Shown here: piece after piece, positions 22,722 through 33,462 of the stretch
How the letters are laid out: every line of letters begins with the position of its first letter
How positions within the stretch are numbered: the stretch's first letter is position 1
From: Coprinellus micaceus
Taxonomy: Eukaryota > Basidiomycota > Agaricomycetes > Agaricales > Psathyrellaceae
Direction: 5' to 3'
Assembly: GCA_951394405.1 (NCBI GenBank)
Contig: OX596340.1
Coordinates: 2,356,001 to 2,420,000, forward strand
DNA length: 64,000 nucleotides
Made by a program: the position numbers and the translations under genes
The notes under the pieces: model-generated
Seen by the model: the letters and a program-made list of their open reading frames with translations, nothing else
Database searches by the model: none
What the model was told of the DNA's origin: nothing

Positions 22722-25700
22722 CTATTTGGCTTCTGGGCGGCCATCGGCGGACCACACTGGGTTGTTTACGACCACATTCCCAACACCTCCATCGTAAGTT
22801 GCGTCAAGGTTCAGCTTGAGGGTTGGAGAAATGGTGACATTGGGTGTTAAAGACCACAATGCCACCGCGATGGTGCTGCGAAACAGAGCATGAGCAACCT
22901 AGATACGTGAACAGTTGAATGCGAGTGGTGGACTTACTTCTCGCCGTGGTGGTCAAGTATACCCTCATGCACGGGGAACTTGGACTGGGGTCCCAGGTTG
23001 GCGACTCTCTTGCCCATCATCCACCCGTTCACGAACAACCACGCTCGATAGGGCTGACCTAAGCCTTCCTCGAACTCAAAGGAGAGCATCGCATCCAGGC
23101 CTTCCGGTATGTCGAGATCGAACGTCGTAACGAAGAACGCAACTCCTGCGGCCTTGTCTGGCAGACCTTCGGCAAGGTCCCGCTCGACCCAGGTATCGTC
23201 TAAGGCAAAGCCTGGCAGATGCCAGCCAAGACGCTCACCGTAAAGGCCACCTTCGTTGAGCAGGCCGCGGACCTTGTCTGGGTATTCACGATACCCTCCG
23301 ACTTTGCCTTGGACTCGCCACTCTCCGAACACACCGGTGTCCAGCTGGAACCCTCGGATGCCTCTGGGGCTCTTGGATGTGTTGCCATTGTAGGTCACAT
23401 AGGACGTCTGATTCAGACCCGTGTTGTCTTGGACGACGGTGATAACGTTATCAGCATCGGGAATGAGAGAGCCTTGAGGGAAGATGAACTTGTCGTCAGT
23501 CTCCTCGATGATGTTGAGGTTGTTCGTTGAGCTACGAAACAAGTAGATCAGGATGAGAGGGGGGAAATGGAGGAATTAAGTCAAGTCTTACTTTCCAAAT
23601 GACGTCCCCAGGAAGACATCGTTTAGCCATACGCTGGCAGCGAAGGCAGTCCCGCCATTGATAGAGAGATTGACGCTCTTCTCCTCCCCAGTCGCCTTGA
23701 AATGTCCCCGCCACAAGACAGCGTTTTCGCAACTACGAAGGAAGTTGGGTCAGTAGTGCTTACAAAGGTGGTAGAGATAGACTCACAACCCATAATCGCA
23801 CCCATACAGCACTCTCCCGTCGCCGTAGTATGGCTTGTACGGGATGTTCGTTGTGTTGTGATCAGCCAAAGTCCACTGTCCATCGTCGTACTCGCGGGTC
23901 TCGGGAAGACTGTCCTTATACTTCCATCCACCCAGCTCTGGGATTTCGATGCCCGCCAGGCTCTCTCCCTTTCTCTTAAGGTCTGCGACCAACACGCCTC
24001 CGAATTCCGAGATCTTGGAGGAAGCCAGGAAGTCCGGTGTCAGATCGTACCCGTTCCAGGAGAGCGACCGAATGTTCTTAGGTGCAATGATGGTCAAACG
24101 AACATCTTCCTTGAGATCACCCTTGAGGGCCAGTGAGTCGCCAGTGATGGCGGCATCCCGGATGAGATAAGGCCCTCCAACCAGGATCGACTGGTTGGTG
24201 CCGATACCCCAGAAGTTACGGAATGGGTCCTCAGCTGCACCTGCGATAGCGGGAGCCCAGAACGTCCCTGCGGTGTCGGTATCCGCAAACAAGACGAGTT
24301 GTTGTGCTGAGTCAACGACCGTCACGAGGCCTTCGATTCCCTGAAGGAATGAAATAGTCGTTCGTCCAGTTCCGGGTGCGGCGTTGACCTTGACGCGGTC
24401 GGATAATTGAGCGCCAAGAGCGTCAGGAGGCAGCTCTCCAGTGTAGATGGACGTCTCGTGGTCTTTGTCCTTGTCGCCGTAGAGGAAAAGCACATCTCTT
24501 CCGTCGATGATCCCGGCGAACATGATTTGAGCGCTCGAAGACAAGACGCGAGAGGAGTTTCCGAAGGTGTAGTCGGTGACGACGACTTGGGACTGACGCC
24601 CTCCAAGGGTGAACGAGTCCGCGTAGAGGGGAAGTTCGAGCGCACCAACATCGGTATTCACAGACAGCCGGTATGTTCGAGTTTCGCTGGGAGAATTAAG
24701 CACATAACTAATGCATTGAAGAATGTGGACGTACTTCGATGTCGAGTCTTTGTGACGGACAATGTAGAATGTAGCAGAAGTGTCTGCATTTTTCAAGACG
24801 GTGACATAGACGTCAGGGTTGGACGACGCTGAGATACCAGTGGCGGTATCCCCGACCCATTCTGTCTTGTAGAACTCGGGAGAGCTACGGAGGAAGAGCG
24901 CCTGCCTCTTGAGCTCGTCGTACTTGGCAGACAGCTCTCGAGTTTCTCTGATAGCAGCTCCATAGTCGTACGAAGTGTAAACGCCAGGATGCGGTATCCC
25001 TCCCCATGACGTCCCTCTGAAGCACGAATCGGGATGAACAAGGCGTGTCCGAACAGAACGAGAATCAGCTCACCCATAGAACATGTAGTAGTTGATGAGC
25101 TTCGCATTGCTCGACCAGAGCGCAAGGTTGAAAACGGATTGGAAATTGGTTCCTGTCAGGATTCTGCAGGCGTCGTAACCTGGAGCACTCGGGCCCCACG
25201 CATCGAAGGCCCCTCCTTGGAATTCTAGATGACACTGTCAGCTATCCTTATATGACACTGAAAGGAAAGCTCACCAGGGATATACCAAGGCTGCCATCGG
25301 TTCACCTCCAAGTGATATTGGTAGTAGGTCGAGGGCACAGGCTGCCAATGGAGGGGGTTCGAACAGTCAAACCCTTGAGGATATGAGTCTAGTCCAACAA
25401 GGTCGACAGCGCCCTGCCCAAAGCGTTGGATGAGAAACAAATTCGAAACGCACCGAGGGATGTACTTACGGTTCCATTCACGAAGCTCCTACCGCCTCCA
25501 AAGTCGTTGTAGGTTAACAAGACCTCGATAGAGGAGTTGTGGTAAACGTCGATGAGGTCTTGGTAATAGCCAGCATGTGAAGGGGGGTTCTGGGTGTACT
25601 CGTTATCTATGCAAGCCGTCAGACTTGATCAGTTCTTCGACCTGGAGTAGGTGCACCGACCGATCTGTATAGCTTGGGGGGAAATGTCAACAACACTTGA

Positions 25701-26640
25701 CTCGTTTTAAAGGTAAAGATGAAGTATTACCAATGACTGGCCCCCCGACCGAGATTTGATATGGTGCAGTCTCCTCGATTATTCCTTGGATGTAGTCTTC
25801 CCAGGCTGCTCTCCAGTCAGTGTCGTTTGTTCGCAAGGTACCCGCAACTTCGGACGTCGCCCAGTGAGCAATACCACCTGCGGTGGTTTCTGCGTTGATA
25901 TAGGGACCTACAAGAAGATAGTTGAGACTGAATATTGGACAGGACGTTAGTAGATGAACGTACCAGGGCGAGGAACAATCCATATTCCAGCCTCCATTGC
26001 GGCTTCGTACAAGGGCTTCAGTGCACGGTAGCTGTCAAAGTCGACGACGCCTGGAGCAGGGTTCAGCAAGCCCATATGAATGTACACGCTGAGCGAGTTC
26101 AATCCCGCCGCCTTGGCCTTCTGCATGATGTCGGGCCAGAGGGAGGGCACCGGCAACCGGAATGTGTGGAATTCTCCAGAGCTAAGAATAACTGTCAATA
26201 ACCACCAGCATAGACATGGTATAAACAGACTATACGTACTGAAGGAAGACTCGTTGTCCTTTCAGGAAGAGGGTATAGTTGTCATACTGGACGTCGGGCG
26301 TCACGCCTTCCAGAGGGCCAGGTTCGCGGGCTTGGATGTCCAGCTTCCACGCAGGCGATCGAAGAGGGCCGCCTGAGGGTAGTATGGTGTCTGGCAGTGC
26401 CCAGACCGTCACAAGAACCACCAAAACAGATGCGAGGAGTAGGATGAATCGAGCGCCAGTGGGTATATGCGTCGCTTCCGCCATGGCGAAGCTCTCTGCG
26501 TCTCTTCTCCCTCGCCATTTCCTGCCCTTTTCAACCGTTGGGTATCCGCTATCGTCACATTGGGCATCCGGGTTTACGGTCTTCTTAGAAGGCGTATGTT
26601 GTTCTCCTGACCAGCTCGAAGTCCCATGGGGGGTGTGCAT
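22722..26640 (-). CDS. GH35 beta-galactosidase, membrane-anchored copy
   Basis: Multi-exon gene of about 1,000 residues. Beta-galactosidases of GH35 remove terminal beta-D-galactose from polysaccharides. Exon 1 ends with Y-D-N-Y-T-L-F-L-K-G-Q-R-V-F; exon 2 (26181-25964) starts S-G-E-F-H-T-F-R-L-P. Exon 3 (25907-25731) holds P-Y-I-N-A-E-T-T-A-G-G. A 12 nt microexon (25672-25661) and exon 5 (from 25606) together read I-Q-I-D-N-E-Y, with the acid/base Glu in N-E-Y. E-F-Q-G-G-A-F-D-A-W-G downstream carries the nucleophile Glu. The N-terminus has a hydrophobic anchor (F-I-L-L-L-A-S-V-L-V-V-L-V-T-V-W) without an obvious cleavage site, so a type II membrane protein is likely. A second ATG at 26484 would shorten the cytoplasmic tail from 62 to 10 residues. 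The last exon ends G-R-P-E-A-K. Paralog at 41433-45354. Confidence 0.88.
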
Positions 26641-26869
26641 TTCGAAGAATAGAAGAACTGGAGAGCAGAAATAGAAGGTACTAGGTCATGGAGAATGTGT
26701 CCAGAATGGTTCACTGTGCGTCAGCAGAGCAAATGTGTTCAACTGACACGGCTGGTGTGGTGAAGTCGCCCAAACTGAGCATCACGATGAGGAAGCGAAC
26801 GACGTCAACGTAAGAGAGGCTGTTGTCGACTGTGAGAATGTTGCCTGCAGCCTACCTCGCGCGCCATCA

Positions 26870-27187
26870 TCACCACGTAACGTCGACCTCCCTCTTCATG
26901 ACGTTGACCCAACGTTGACCATCGTGAGGACCACCCCAGTAGATCCCAGCAACACCCAGCTCGCTCAAACTTCGCTCGTTCGGTGCACGGGTACGCTTAG
27001 GCGGAAAATATCTGGGTTCCTCGAAGGTGTTACGACAAAGGTTCTCCTGCGGGCGCATGGTGTTGCGATTCGAAGGCTCGTTGGACCAACCCACCGATCC
27101 CTCCGCCATCCAGAACTGGGAGGGTTCGCCATCGTGGTCCAAGCCCGCCTCGGCAGCCATTTGTCGATTCTTCTCAGGCTCCTTCCC
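26870..27187 (-). other. candidate coding exon, unrecognised
   Basis: After an acceptor-like TTGCCTCCACAG on the minus strand, a 105-codon frame runs to a TGA. It looks protein-like: K-N-R-Q-M-A-A-E-A-G-L-D-H-D-G, then P-R-Y-F-P-P-K-R-T-R and G-I-Y-W-G-G-P-H-D-G-Q-R-W-V-N-V-M-K. The upstream exon is not clear: the preceding DNA has a hydrophobic stretch (F-P-L-H-F-G-T-I-F-G-A-I-A) in another frame. It may be the last exon of a small gene lying between the GH35 gene and 28 kb. No family recognised. Confidence 0.3.
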
Positions 27188-27741
27188 CTGTGGAGGCAAT
27201 CGCCCCAAAAATTGTGCCGAAATGCAGTGGGAACAACCAGATAACATGAACCCCGATGAACGGGCAACTGTCGCTCTGATTTGAATTGGGCGCTACGACA
27301 GCCCGCAGGGGAGAAACCGCGAGGACGGAGACGCTGTGGATAGCAATGTGGTGGCTTTGTCCTCCTGGTTCTGATGCGGGAGCGTTATCGCTAAATTACG
27401 GTACGTGATTGTATTCGAACGTAAGTGCTTCAATACATGACAGTGGCTGCTCTATACACTTTCGTCGCAGTTGGCAGATCCGGCCTTTATTGTGCCTCAT
27501 CGTATGGACTTGAAGGATTTTTTGACGCTCGTTCGCACAGAGGTCAGCGGACATACGATTGCTGTGGAACATGCTGCGTGCAAAGCACCCCAGATGCCCC
27601 GACGGAACCGGCATCACGCATCGCACAAGTTTCAACACAGTTTGGGCTGGCTTATGGTCTTCCCAGTTGGGCGCTGAAATGGGCAGAAATACCCTGGAGT
27701 ATACTCGGCCAAGATCTCCAAGAACTATCGGTTTTACCGCT

Positions 27742-28280
27742 TTATCTATTCTGGTTTTGGCGTCGATGTGGAGGTTTCGCGGCTTCTTCATCCTCGTCAG
27801 GTCGTTCTCCATCGTTATTCTGATATCTCGACGCCCAGATTGCCTTTTTGTGTTGCTTGCCTTCCTTGGTTTTGCGCTCCTCCCCGAAGTCTGCCTCCTT
27901 GATTTCTCCTTGCAATATCATCCTACCAAGGGTTTGCGGTCAGCACGGCCCATTCATCTAATCAGTGGACGGGAATTTCGTAGGTCACCACCTCCGATTG
28001 CGTCGTCCTGAAACTGGATGGATGCGGCTTCTAGCTGCGGGTGCCGCCGCCTTCTCCCCGCCTGGATCTTGCTTCGAAGTTTTCTGGGCCTGGCGACATA
28101 ATAGGCAACATGAAGCCTTTTGCTCATCGCGGCCGTCGTCCGGGCTGCGCGACCAAAGACCCTCCCATGGGTCCCCACGCCCCTCTCGCAACGGCAACGG
28201 GCGAACTTCGGTGGAGGTCCTTCCTCTCCGCTCTGCACAATGCACGGTATTCGTCGTCGTCGTCGTCTTGCCCGACATGC
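27742..28280 (-). other. candidate small gene, unrecognised
   Basis: The minus strand shows a charged, protein-like last exon ending at 27742 (E-I-K-E-A-D-F-G-E-E-R-K-T-K, then K-K-A-I-W-A-S-R-Y-Q-N-N-D-G-E, then D-E-D-E-E-A-A-K). It joins in frame to D-D-A-I-G upstream through a GTGGTG...GCAAG intron. Further upstream the frame is ambiguous, with three candidate frames containing Arg-rich or Thr-rich sequence and a CGT/ACG triplet run near 28249-28268. Possibly a short nuclear or mitochondrial basic protein. I cannot fix the start. Confidence 0.35.
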
Positions 28281-28871
28281 GACCGACGCGCAGTCGTTCT
28301 GCGCATCGTCTCTCACAAACCCAGCCACAATCAGCAAACGCAGAAGATCTTCCAAAGGTGCCGGGCTACGCTTTGGTTAAGGTCCAGGATGTGATATGGA
28401 ACGTAACGCCCGACAAGGATCACTGAAAGTTTTTTTACAGTTGCATAAGGGTGACCCCATATCTAGAGGTCAACGTGTGGGTGGCTTGGAACGCTGCATG
28501 TCGAACGGAGGAACCGTGCCCATCCTTGGATAGGTGGCACCCACTCCATGTGCTTTTAGCACCGGATTGACATAATCTGCACATGCCCTTCTCCGTTCTC
28601 TCACAGCGACTATCCTGGGCCTGATTCCCGCAGTTACCACCCCTCCCTACCCCCTTGGCAGCGATATCGATCACAAGCAGACAACCAAGTCAGGTAAAGC
28701 GCCCAGTAGAGAAATGTAAGTAGTAGTTATACAGTGAACGAAGGGTACAACAAAGTAGTGATACAGCAAATCCGAATGTTACAAATGCTCTAATGCCCAG
28801 AAGGATCGTCCTCAAAGAAATGTTTTGGATGGCGTGAAAATAATGATACTTCAGGTTCAATCGCAGACGCC
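28281..28871. other. intergenic region
   Basis: About 0.6 kb between the candidate small gene and the DUF6534 cluster. No convincing gene or repeat seen. Confidence 0.45.
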
Positions 28872-30545
28872 TTAAACCGCCTCCTGTGGTCTATGAGAAG
28901 TGGAACGGGTCAGAACCAGGATACTTGGGAGATTGACCCGCACTTACTTGTCATGGTGACCGGGGAAGTATGCCGAGTTGTAGTGAAGCTCTTCTACAAA
29001 TTCCTGGTGCACTTCTTGTGCCTTGAGCGCTGGTGGGTATACGACATCCCACTGGTTGATATCTGTGGGCGCCATCGACGGAAGCCGGGTCCCAAGATGG
29101 AACATATTCGTATTGTTCGTCGTCGCCCCTCCCTGAGCATCCGTCCCTCGTCCGCGAATAGTCCTTCGGGTATTTAACCTGAAGAGGAAGAAGGCCGTCA
29201 GTATGTCGGTCATAAATAGGATGAGAGGCGCGGGATGCGAAAATAGGATACTGACGTTGCCATGAAGGAGATAGCATAAACTAAGTGCGAGGGTTCGGAG
29301 CGGTTAGCTTTGCGACGATGTGAACGAGAGCTGGATTTAGAAGACTTACGTTTACTGAGGATGAAGTATGTGGCGACGAAGTAGAGGTTCAGCCCGTGGA
29401 TTCCGTTGTACAGCACGAGAGTGGCAACGCTGACGGTGCTATTGAATAGGGCACATCAGGGGGATGTCGATCATCCAGTTAGACGGAACCTGCTCACCTT
29501 GTTAGGACGCCAGTGTTGATAGCATACGCGCACAAGTTGTTGACCAGACTGTCCGAGGACTTCAAGCCAGTGCGAAGCTTGTTCAGGAAGAAGCAAAGAG
29601 CAACGGCGGTAACGATGTCGGTGGCGACACCAACCCCTAGTGAGACGGTTCCTAAAGTCTGTTCATATTATCGTCAGGAGGAGCCGGCGGGCCAGGAGAA
29701 GTCGACGGAACGTACTCGAAGCTCATGCACTGCGAAGATGTCTGGGAGCTTGAACGCCTCAACGGTGTAGGTAATGGCGAGGCCTAGTTGACCCAAAGCC
29801 AGAAGGACCTATGTGACGGTTGGGACTTGAACGGGGAAGGCAGTCAATTGGCTGGGTACGCACGATGAGGCCTGTTATCCAAATGTTCCTGTTGCTGACT
29901 GTGCACTAGTTAGCCGACAGCGAATGAGGGACGGTTGTAGTACTTACACCTCCAGACTCGGAACGCAAAGTAACACTTTACAATGCAGCCTACTGCGGCT
30001 CCAGCCGTCAGTTGCAACTACGCGACAATCATGAGCCCTCCAGAATACGGTCCAGCTAGTAGTGTGACATACAATGAGCGACCTGTTTGGTGACGCACAT
30101 TAGTCCCAATGGACGGAGCGCGTGGAGGTGAACGCACCAAGTTGTACGCGCTTGGAGTAGCGCCGTGAGATTGCCGTAGTTGGTGATGCAATAATGGTAA
30201 AGCATATGCGCAATAAAGGCCTGGTCTGCAGTCTCCAGGATTCTGAGAGGGGACGATGAGTGTCGGCCCTTCTCCCCATATCGAACAGCACCCACAAAAT
30301 GAAAACAACCTGGAAGAACGTCAGCTAAGTCTAGAGGGACCCCGTCACGATCGACCACTCACCAACCACTTGAACCAGGTTCTATCTCCAGGATAGTTTC
30401 TGAAATAAACGAACATCTGCGTGATCACGATGCCGTAGATCGTGCAGGCGAAGGCGAAACCAATGAAGATTGCGCCCACTGTCGCGTCTATCGTTGGTTG
30501 GAGGGCGGCCCTTGCTGCTGCTGCAGCCGCAGAAGTGGTCGACAT
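28872..30545 (-). CDS. DUF6534-type multi-pass membrane protein A
   Basis: Starts M-S-T-T-S-A-A-A-A-A-A-R and continues with the family opening T-V-G-A-I-F-I-G-F-A-F-A-C-T-I-Y-G. Spliced exons then give L-E-T-A-D-Q-A-F-I-A-H-M-L-Y-H-Y, then T-W-S-L-I and F-R-V-W-R. Further exons give I-W-I-T-G-L-I-V and the membrane segments L-G-T-V-S-L-G-V-G-V-A-T-D and Y-N-G-I-H-G-L-N-L-Y-F-V, then the signature T-R-R-T-I-R-G-R-G. About six or seven hydrophobic helices are visible. The family is widespread and expanded in Agaricomycetes, with no known function. A stop at 28944 lies inside a perfect GTAAGT donor; splicing it gives an end at 28872 (tail K-P-Q-E-A-V). Tandem paralog at 31390-33356. Confidence 0.75.
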
Positions 30546-31389
30546 CGTCGCGTTCAGAGGGGTAGGGAACGGAGAGGGTAGAGAAGGACGGGTCCAACTT
30601 GGCCAAGGGAGCGTCTACTAGCCCGACGAGCAGGGTCAAAAGGAGCGTGCACACTAGGTGAGAGAAGTAGTTAAAAGGTTTGGGAACCCTGGACCGGAAG
30701 CACCCACCATTTCCGGGGAAAGTTCAAGGGTATAAAATCCCAGGAAGCAGTAGAGTCCTGGAGAGTCTCGCAGGCGGGATCAGTTAGTTACAAATGGAGG
30801 ACATCCGGTGTCCCGGGGGAAAGGCTTGAGTGGGGTACCATGCGGTGTGGATCAGTGCTGAAGGCAACCGTGACTCGCTCACAAGGACCCACGGGCAACT
30901 GGGTGATCATGTTACATACCGAATCTCGGAGCTTGTAATGTGGCGAAGCATCCCAAACCCGCAAACGATTCAGTCGAGACTGGTGGTGGTGGTGGTGGTG
31001 GTGGTAGTAGCATTCGAAGGAGTGCTCCGATACCGTAATGACTCAGGACCTTACTTGGAGGAAGACAAATAGACGTCGAGGAAGCGTCGCTCGCCTTTCT
31101 TCCGACTCGGTGCGGGGGTGGTTGAAGACCGGGGGGCGTCTTCGGGCACCGCGTCTTCCTTGAGAAGCTCACAGGCTCATCTAACAATTGCTTCATTTTA
31201 GTATATAAGGCGAGCCAAATGCAATAGGTTCCTGTAAGTAAGATAGTCAACGAGCGTGGTGTTGAAGGGCGAAATGCAAGGTATTACAGCAGAGATAATG
31301 ATAAGAGTCGCCAATAGTTCGCAAGGTCTAGCCCCCCGAAAGCCCTTCTAATGTACATACAAAGTCCTTGACGAGGATCGAACCCGCCT
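30546..31389. other. spacer between the DUF6534 paralogs
   Basis: Promoter region of gene A and 3' flank of gene B. A plus-strand TATAAAA-like box occurs near 30733, but no plus-strand gene follows it. No other gene is seen apart from the GGT tract listed next. Confidence 0.45.
30981..31010 (+). repeat. GGT triplet tract
   Basis: Eight tandem TGG/GGT units followed by two TAG units, in the spacer upstream of DUF6534 gene A. On the minus strand it would encode poly-Pro in a short frame that is probably not a gene. Confidence 0.85.
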
Positions 31390-33356
31390 CTACCGCCAGG
31401 GCGAGTAAGCCTTCACTGGTGTTGGTGAAGTCGAGTCGGTGGAAGTTGAGTCCTACAGGCGCTTAAGGGTCGATCAGCCAGTCTCTGGTAAGGTAGGAAT
31501 CAACACACTTCTTTTGTAGTGCGCCCCGACTCGATGTCGGTGAGCACGGAAATTTCTTGCCGTACGTCAATCTCCAACTGAAGATGGGCGTTAGTATAAA
31601 TGTGTTTCTGATGGACGGTTCAATGAACCACAAACATTCTGCTTGGTAGTCGTCATCGGATTCGGCGCATTCCCAGGGGCCTGCACCCGATGTCCGCTAG
31701 GGTTGGTGATCATGTAGATCGCGCCTCCCCGAGATTTGTCCGTCGTGCTGGCCTGGTTGTCGGTGCCCATACCACGGATGGCGCGTCGGGTGTTGAGCGT
31801 GCAGATGAAGGAGATGGCGTAAACTGTCGCGCAGCGTGAGACCGACAGATAAGATGACAAGCAGATTTACTCACGATTGCCGAGCACGAAGTAAGCGCCC
31901 ATGAAGTACATGAAGCTGGGGTAGACGTTGTACTAGGGATACGCATCGGTGAGCTGAACAAGAGAAATGGAACGTCGGGGGGACCTCACCAAAACCAATA
32001 CGGTCACGCTGACAGCACTGATACGATAACTTTCGAGCGCCCGTAAAGAAGCATTCACAAAGTAGGGGCATACCTGGTCAGGATTCCAGTATTGATCGCG
32101 TAAACGCACAACATGTTCACCAGGCTATCAGACTTCTTGAAACCCGTCCTTAGCTTCCGCAGAAAGTAGCAAAGGGCCAAGGCAATGGCGAGGTCGGTCG
32201 CGACACCTGCCGAGAGTGACCATGTCGCGATACCCTGTTACCGCGAAAAGATCAGATTAGAGAAAGCGACGCTCGGTGGAGTGGATCCCATACCCGGAGT
32301 CGAGGAGCGGCCTCGATTTTCCGAAACTCGAATCTGTAACGGCATAGAAAAATGAGTCGGCGTTGTTGATAGTAGTCAAGGGAGAAAGATCTCGACTGAC
32401 GCTTTGACACAGTAAGCTGTGCGGAGGCGTTCAATCAGCCACAATCCAAGCACAGACATGGTACACCGTGCTCACCTAATGCCAGACCTGCAGACGACGT
32501 CAAGAACCCATCTCAGTCCCGTCGTTCTTCTCAAGGGAGTTAAAGCGCACCGGTCTGTCCTAAAATCAGGGCCGCCTACATTAACGTGATTCAGCACTTC
32601 CATACTCTTATGTCAGAAAGAAAAAAACATACAATGGTTCCTGTGATGTAGTAGTTGTGTTTGCTGACTGAATCACAAGATCGGTGAGTCTTGTGTAGGC
32701 AGCCGATTCATTCACCCACTCACATGTCCAGACGCGGACGGCGAATGCGCTAGAAACGGGCAGACGAACATCAATCACCTGCGTACAAATTGTGGTAGAG
32801 TCCGATTGAACGCACCATTTCACGACTACGCCAACCAGTGCCTGGAGAAGCACGCGCAATTATTAACCATGGTCTCCAGGGAGATAAAGAACCGCCATAC
32901 CGCCACCAAGACTTGAAGCTACAAAGGTGTTTGAGCGTCGGAAGGGGGGAATAGGGACGCGGGGACGCACAATCAGGGACCAGACGATATCCTCAGTCAG
33001 GAAATAACTGAAGTCTCCAAAATGCCTGCGATGGGAATGGGTTGGAGCTCTGAGGAAGCCTCGTCGAAATCTGTACCGACGTACGTGATCGTGTAATGGT
33101 ACACCGAGTATCCGACGAAAATCACATCTATGCACTCAGCGACCCAAAGTCCCCCCACCTGGAAGCATCCGTCCGTCAGTCCAACCGGATCACCGCGTCA
33201 AATCCAAGCACTCGCCAGAATCTTGTATAGCCACTTGTCATGGAAGTACCTCTGGTAATAGGTGATCGTCTGCTGCGTCAAAACCCCGAACACCATGCAC
33301 GAGAGGCAGAATCCAATGAGCATCGCTCCCAGAGTCGAGTCGAAGTCGTGCGTCAT
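31390..33356 (-). CDS. DUF6534-type multi-pass membrane protein B
   Basis: Starts at the ATG of M-T-H-D-F-D-S-T-L-G-A-M-L-I-G-F-C-L-S-C-M-V-F-G. Joined exons give G-G-L-W-V-A-E-C-I-D-V-I-F, H-F-G-D-F-S-Y-F-L-T-E-D-I-V-W-S-L-I, F-A-V-R-V-W-T-F-S-K-H-N-Y-Y-I-T-G and finally T-R-R-A-I-R-G-M-G. The layout parallels paralog A exon for exon. The first intron appears to use a GC-AG donor (GCGAGT) where paralog A has GTGAGT. After K-Q-N the last introns lead either to a TGA at 31500 (tail T-K-E-V-C) or, with one more splice, to a TAG at 31390 (tail P-V-K-A-Y-S-P-W-R); I report the longer one. Function unknown; several membrane helices. Confidence 0.72.
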
Positions 33357-33454
33357 CTCTTATCCCCTGTGTGTGGCAACGACGGCTGATCCCAGCACCA
33401 ACGAAAGCGAGAGTCAAAGCGGGAAAAGGCGAACAAATGAATGAAGCGCGAGGG

Positions 33455-33462
33455 CTTTATAC
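33455..33462 (-). promoter_or_regulatory. TATA-like box of DUF6534 gene B
   Basis: Minus-strand GTATAAAG about 100 bp upstream of the ATG at 33356. Confidence 0.4.

Noticed and set aside
27396..27812. 138-codon minus-strand frame with M-E-N-D-L
   Set aside because: Competes with another frame (D-E-D-E-E-A-A-K) that has better composition and a compatible splice; kept only as an alternative.
31360..31400. tRNA T-arm-like sequence on the minus strand
   Set aside because: Only a weak T-stem with wobbles; the flanks do not form a cloverleaf and the stretch lies in the DUF6534 3' exon.
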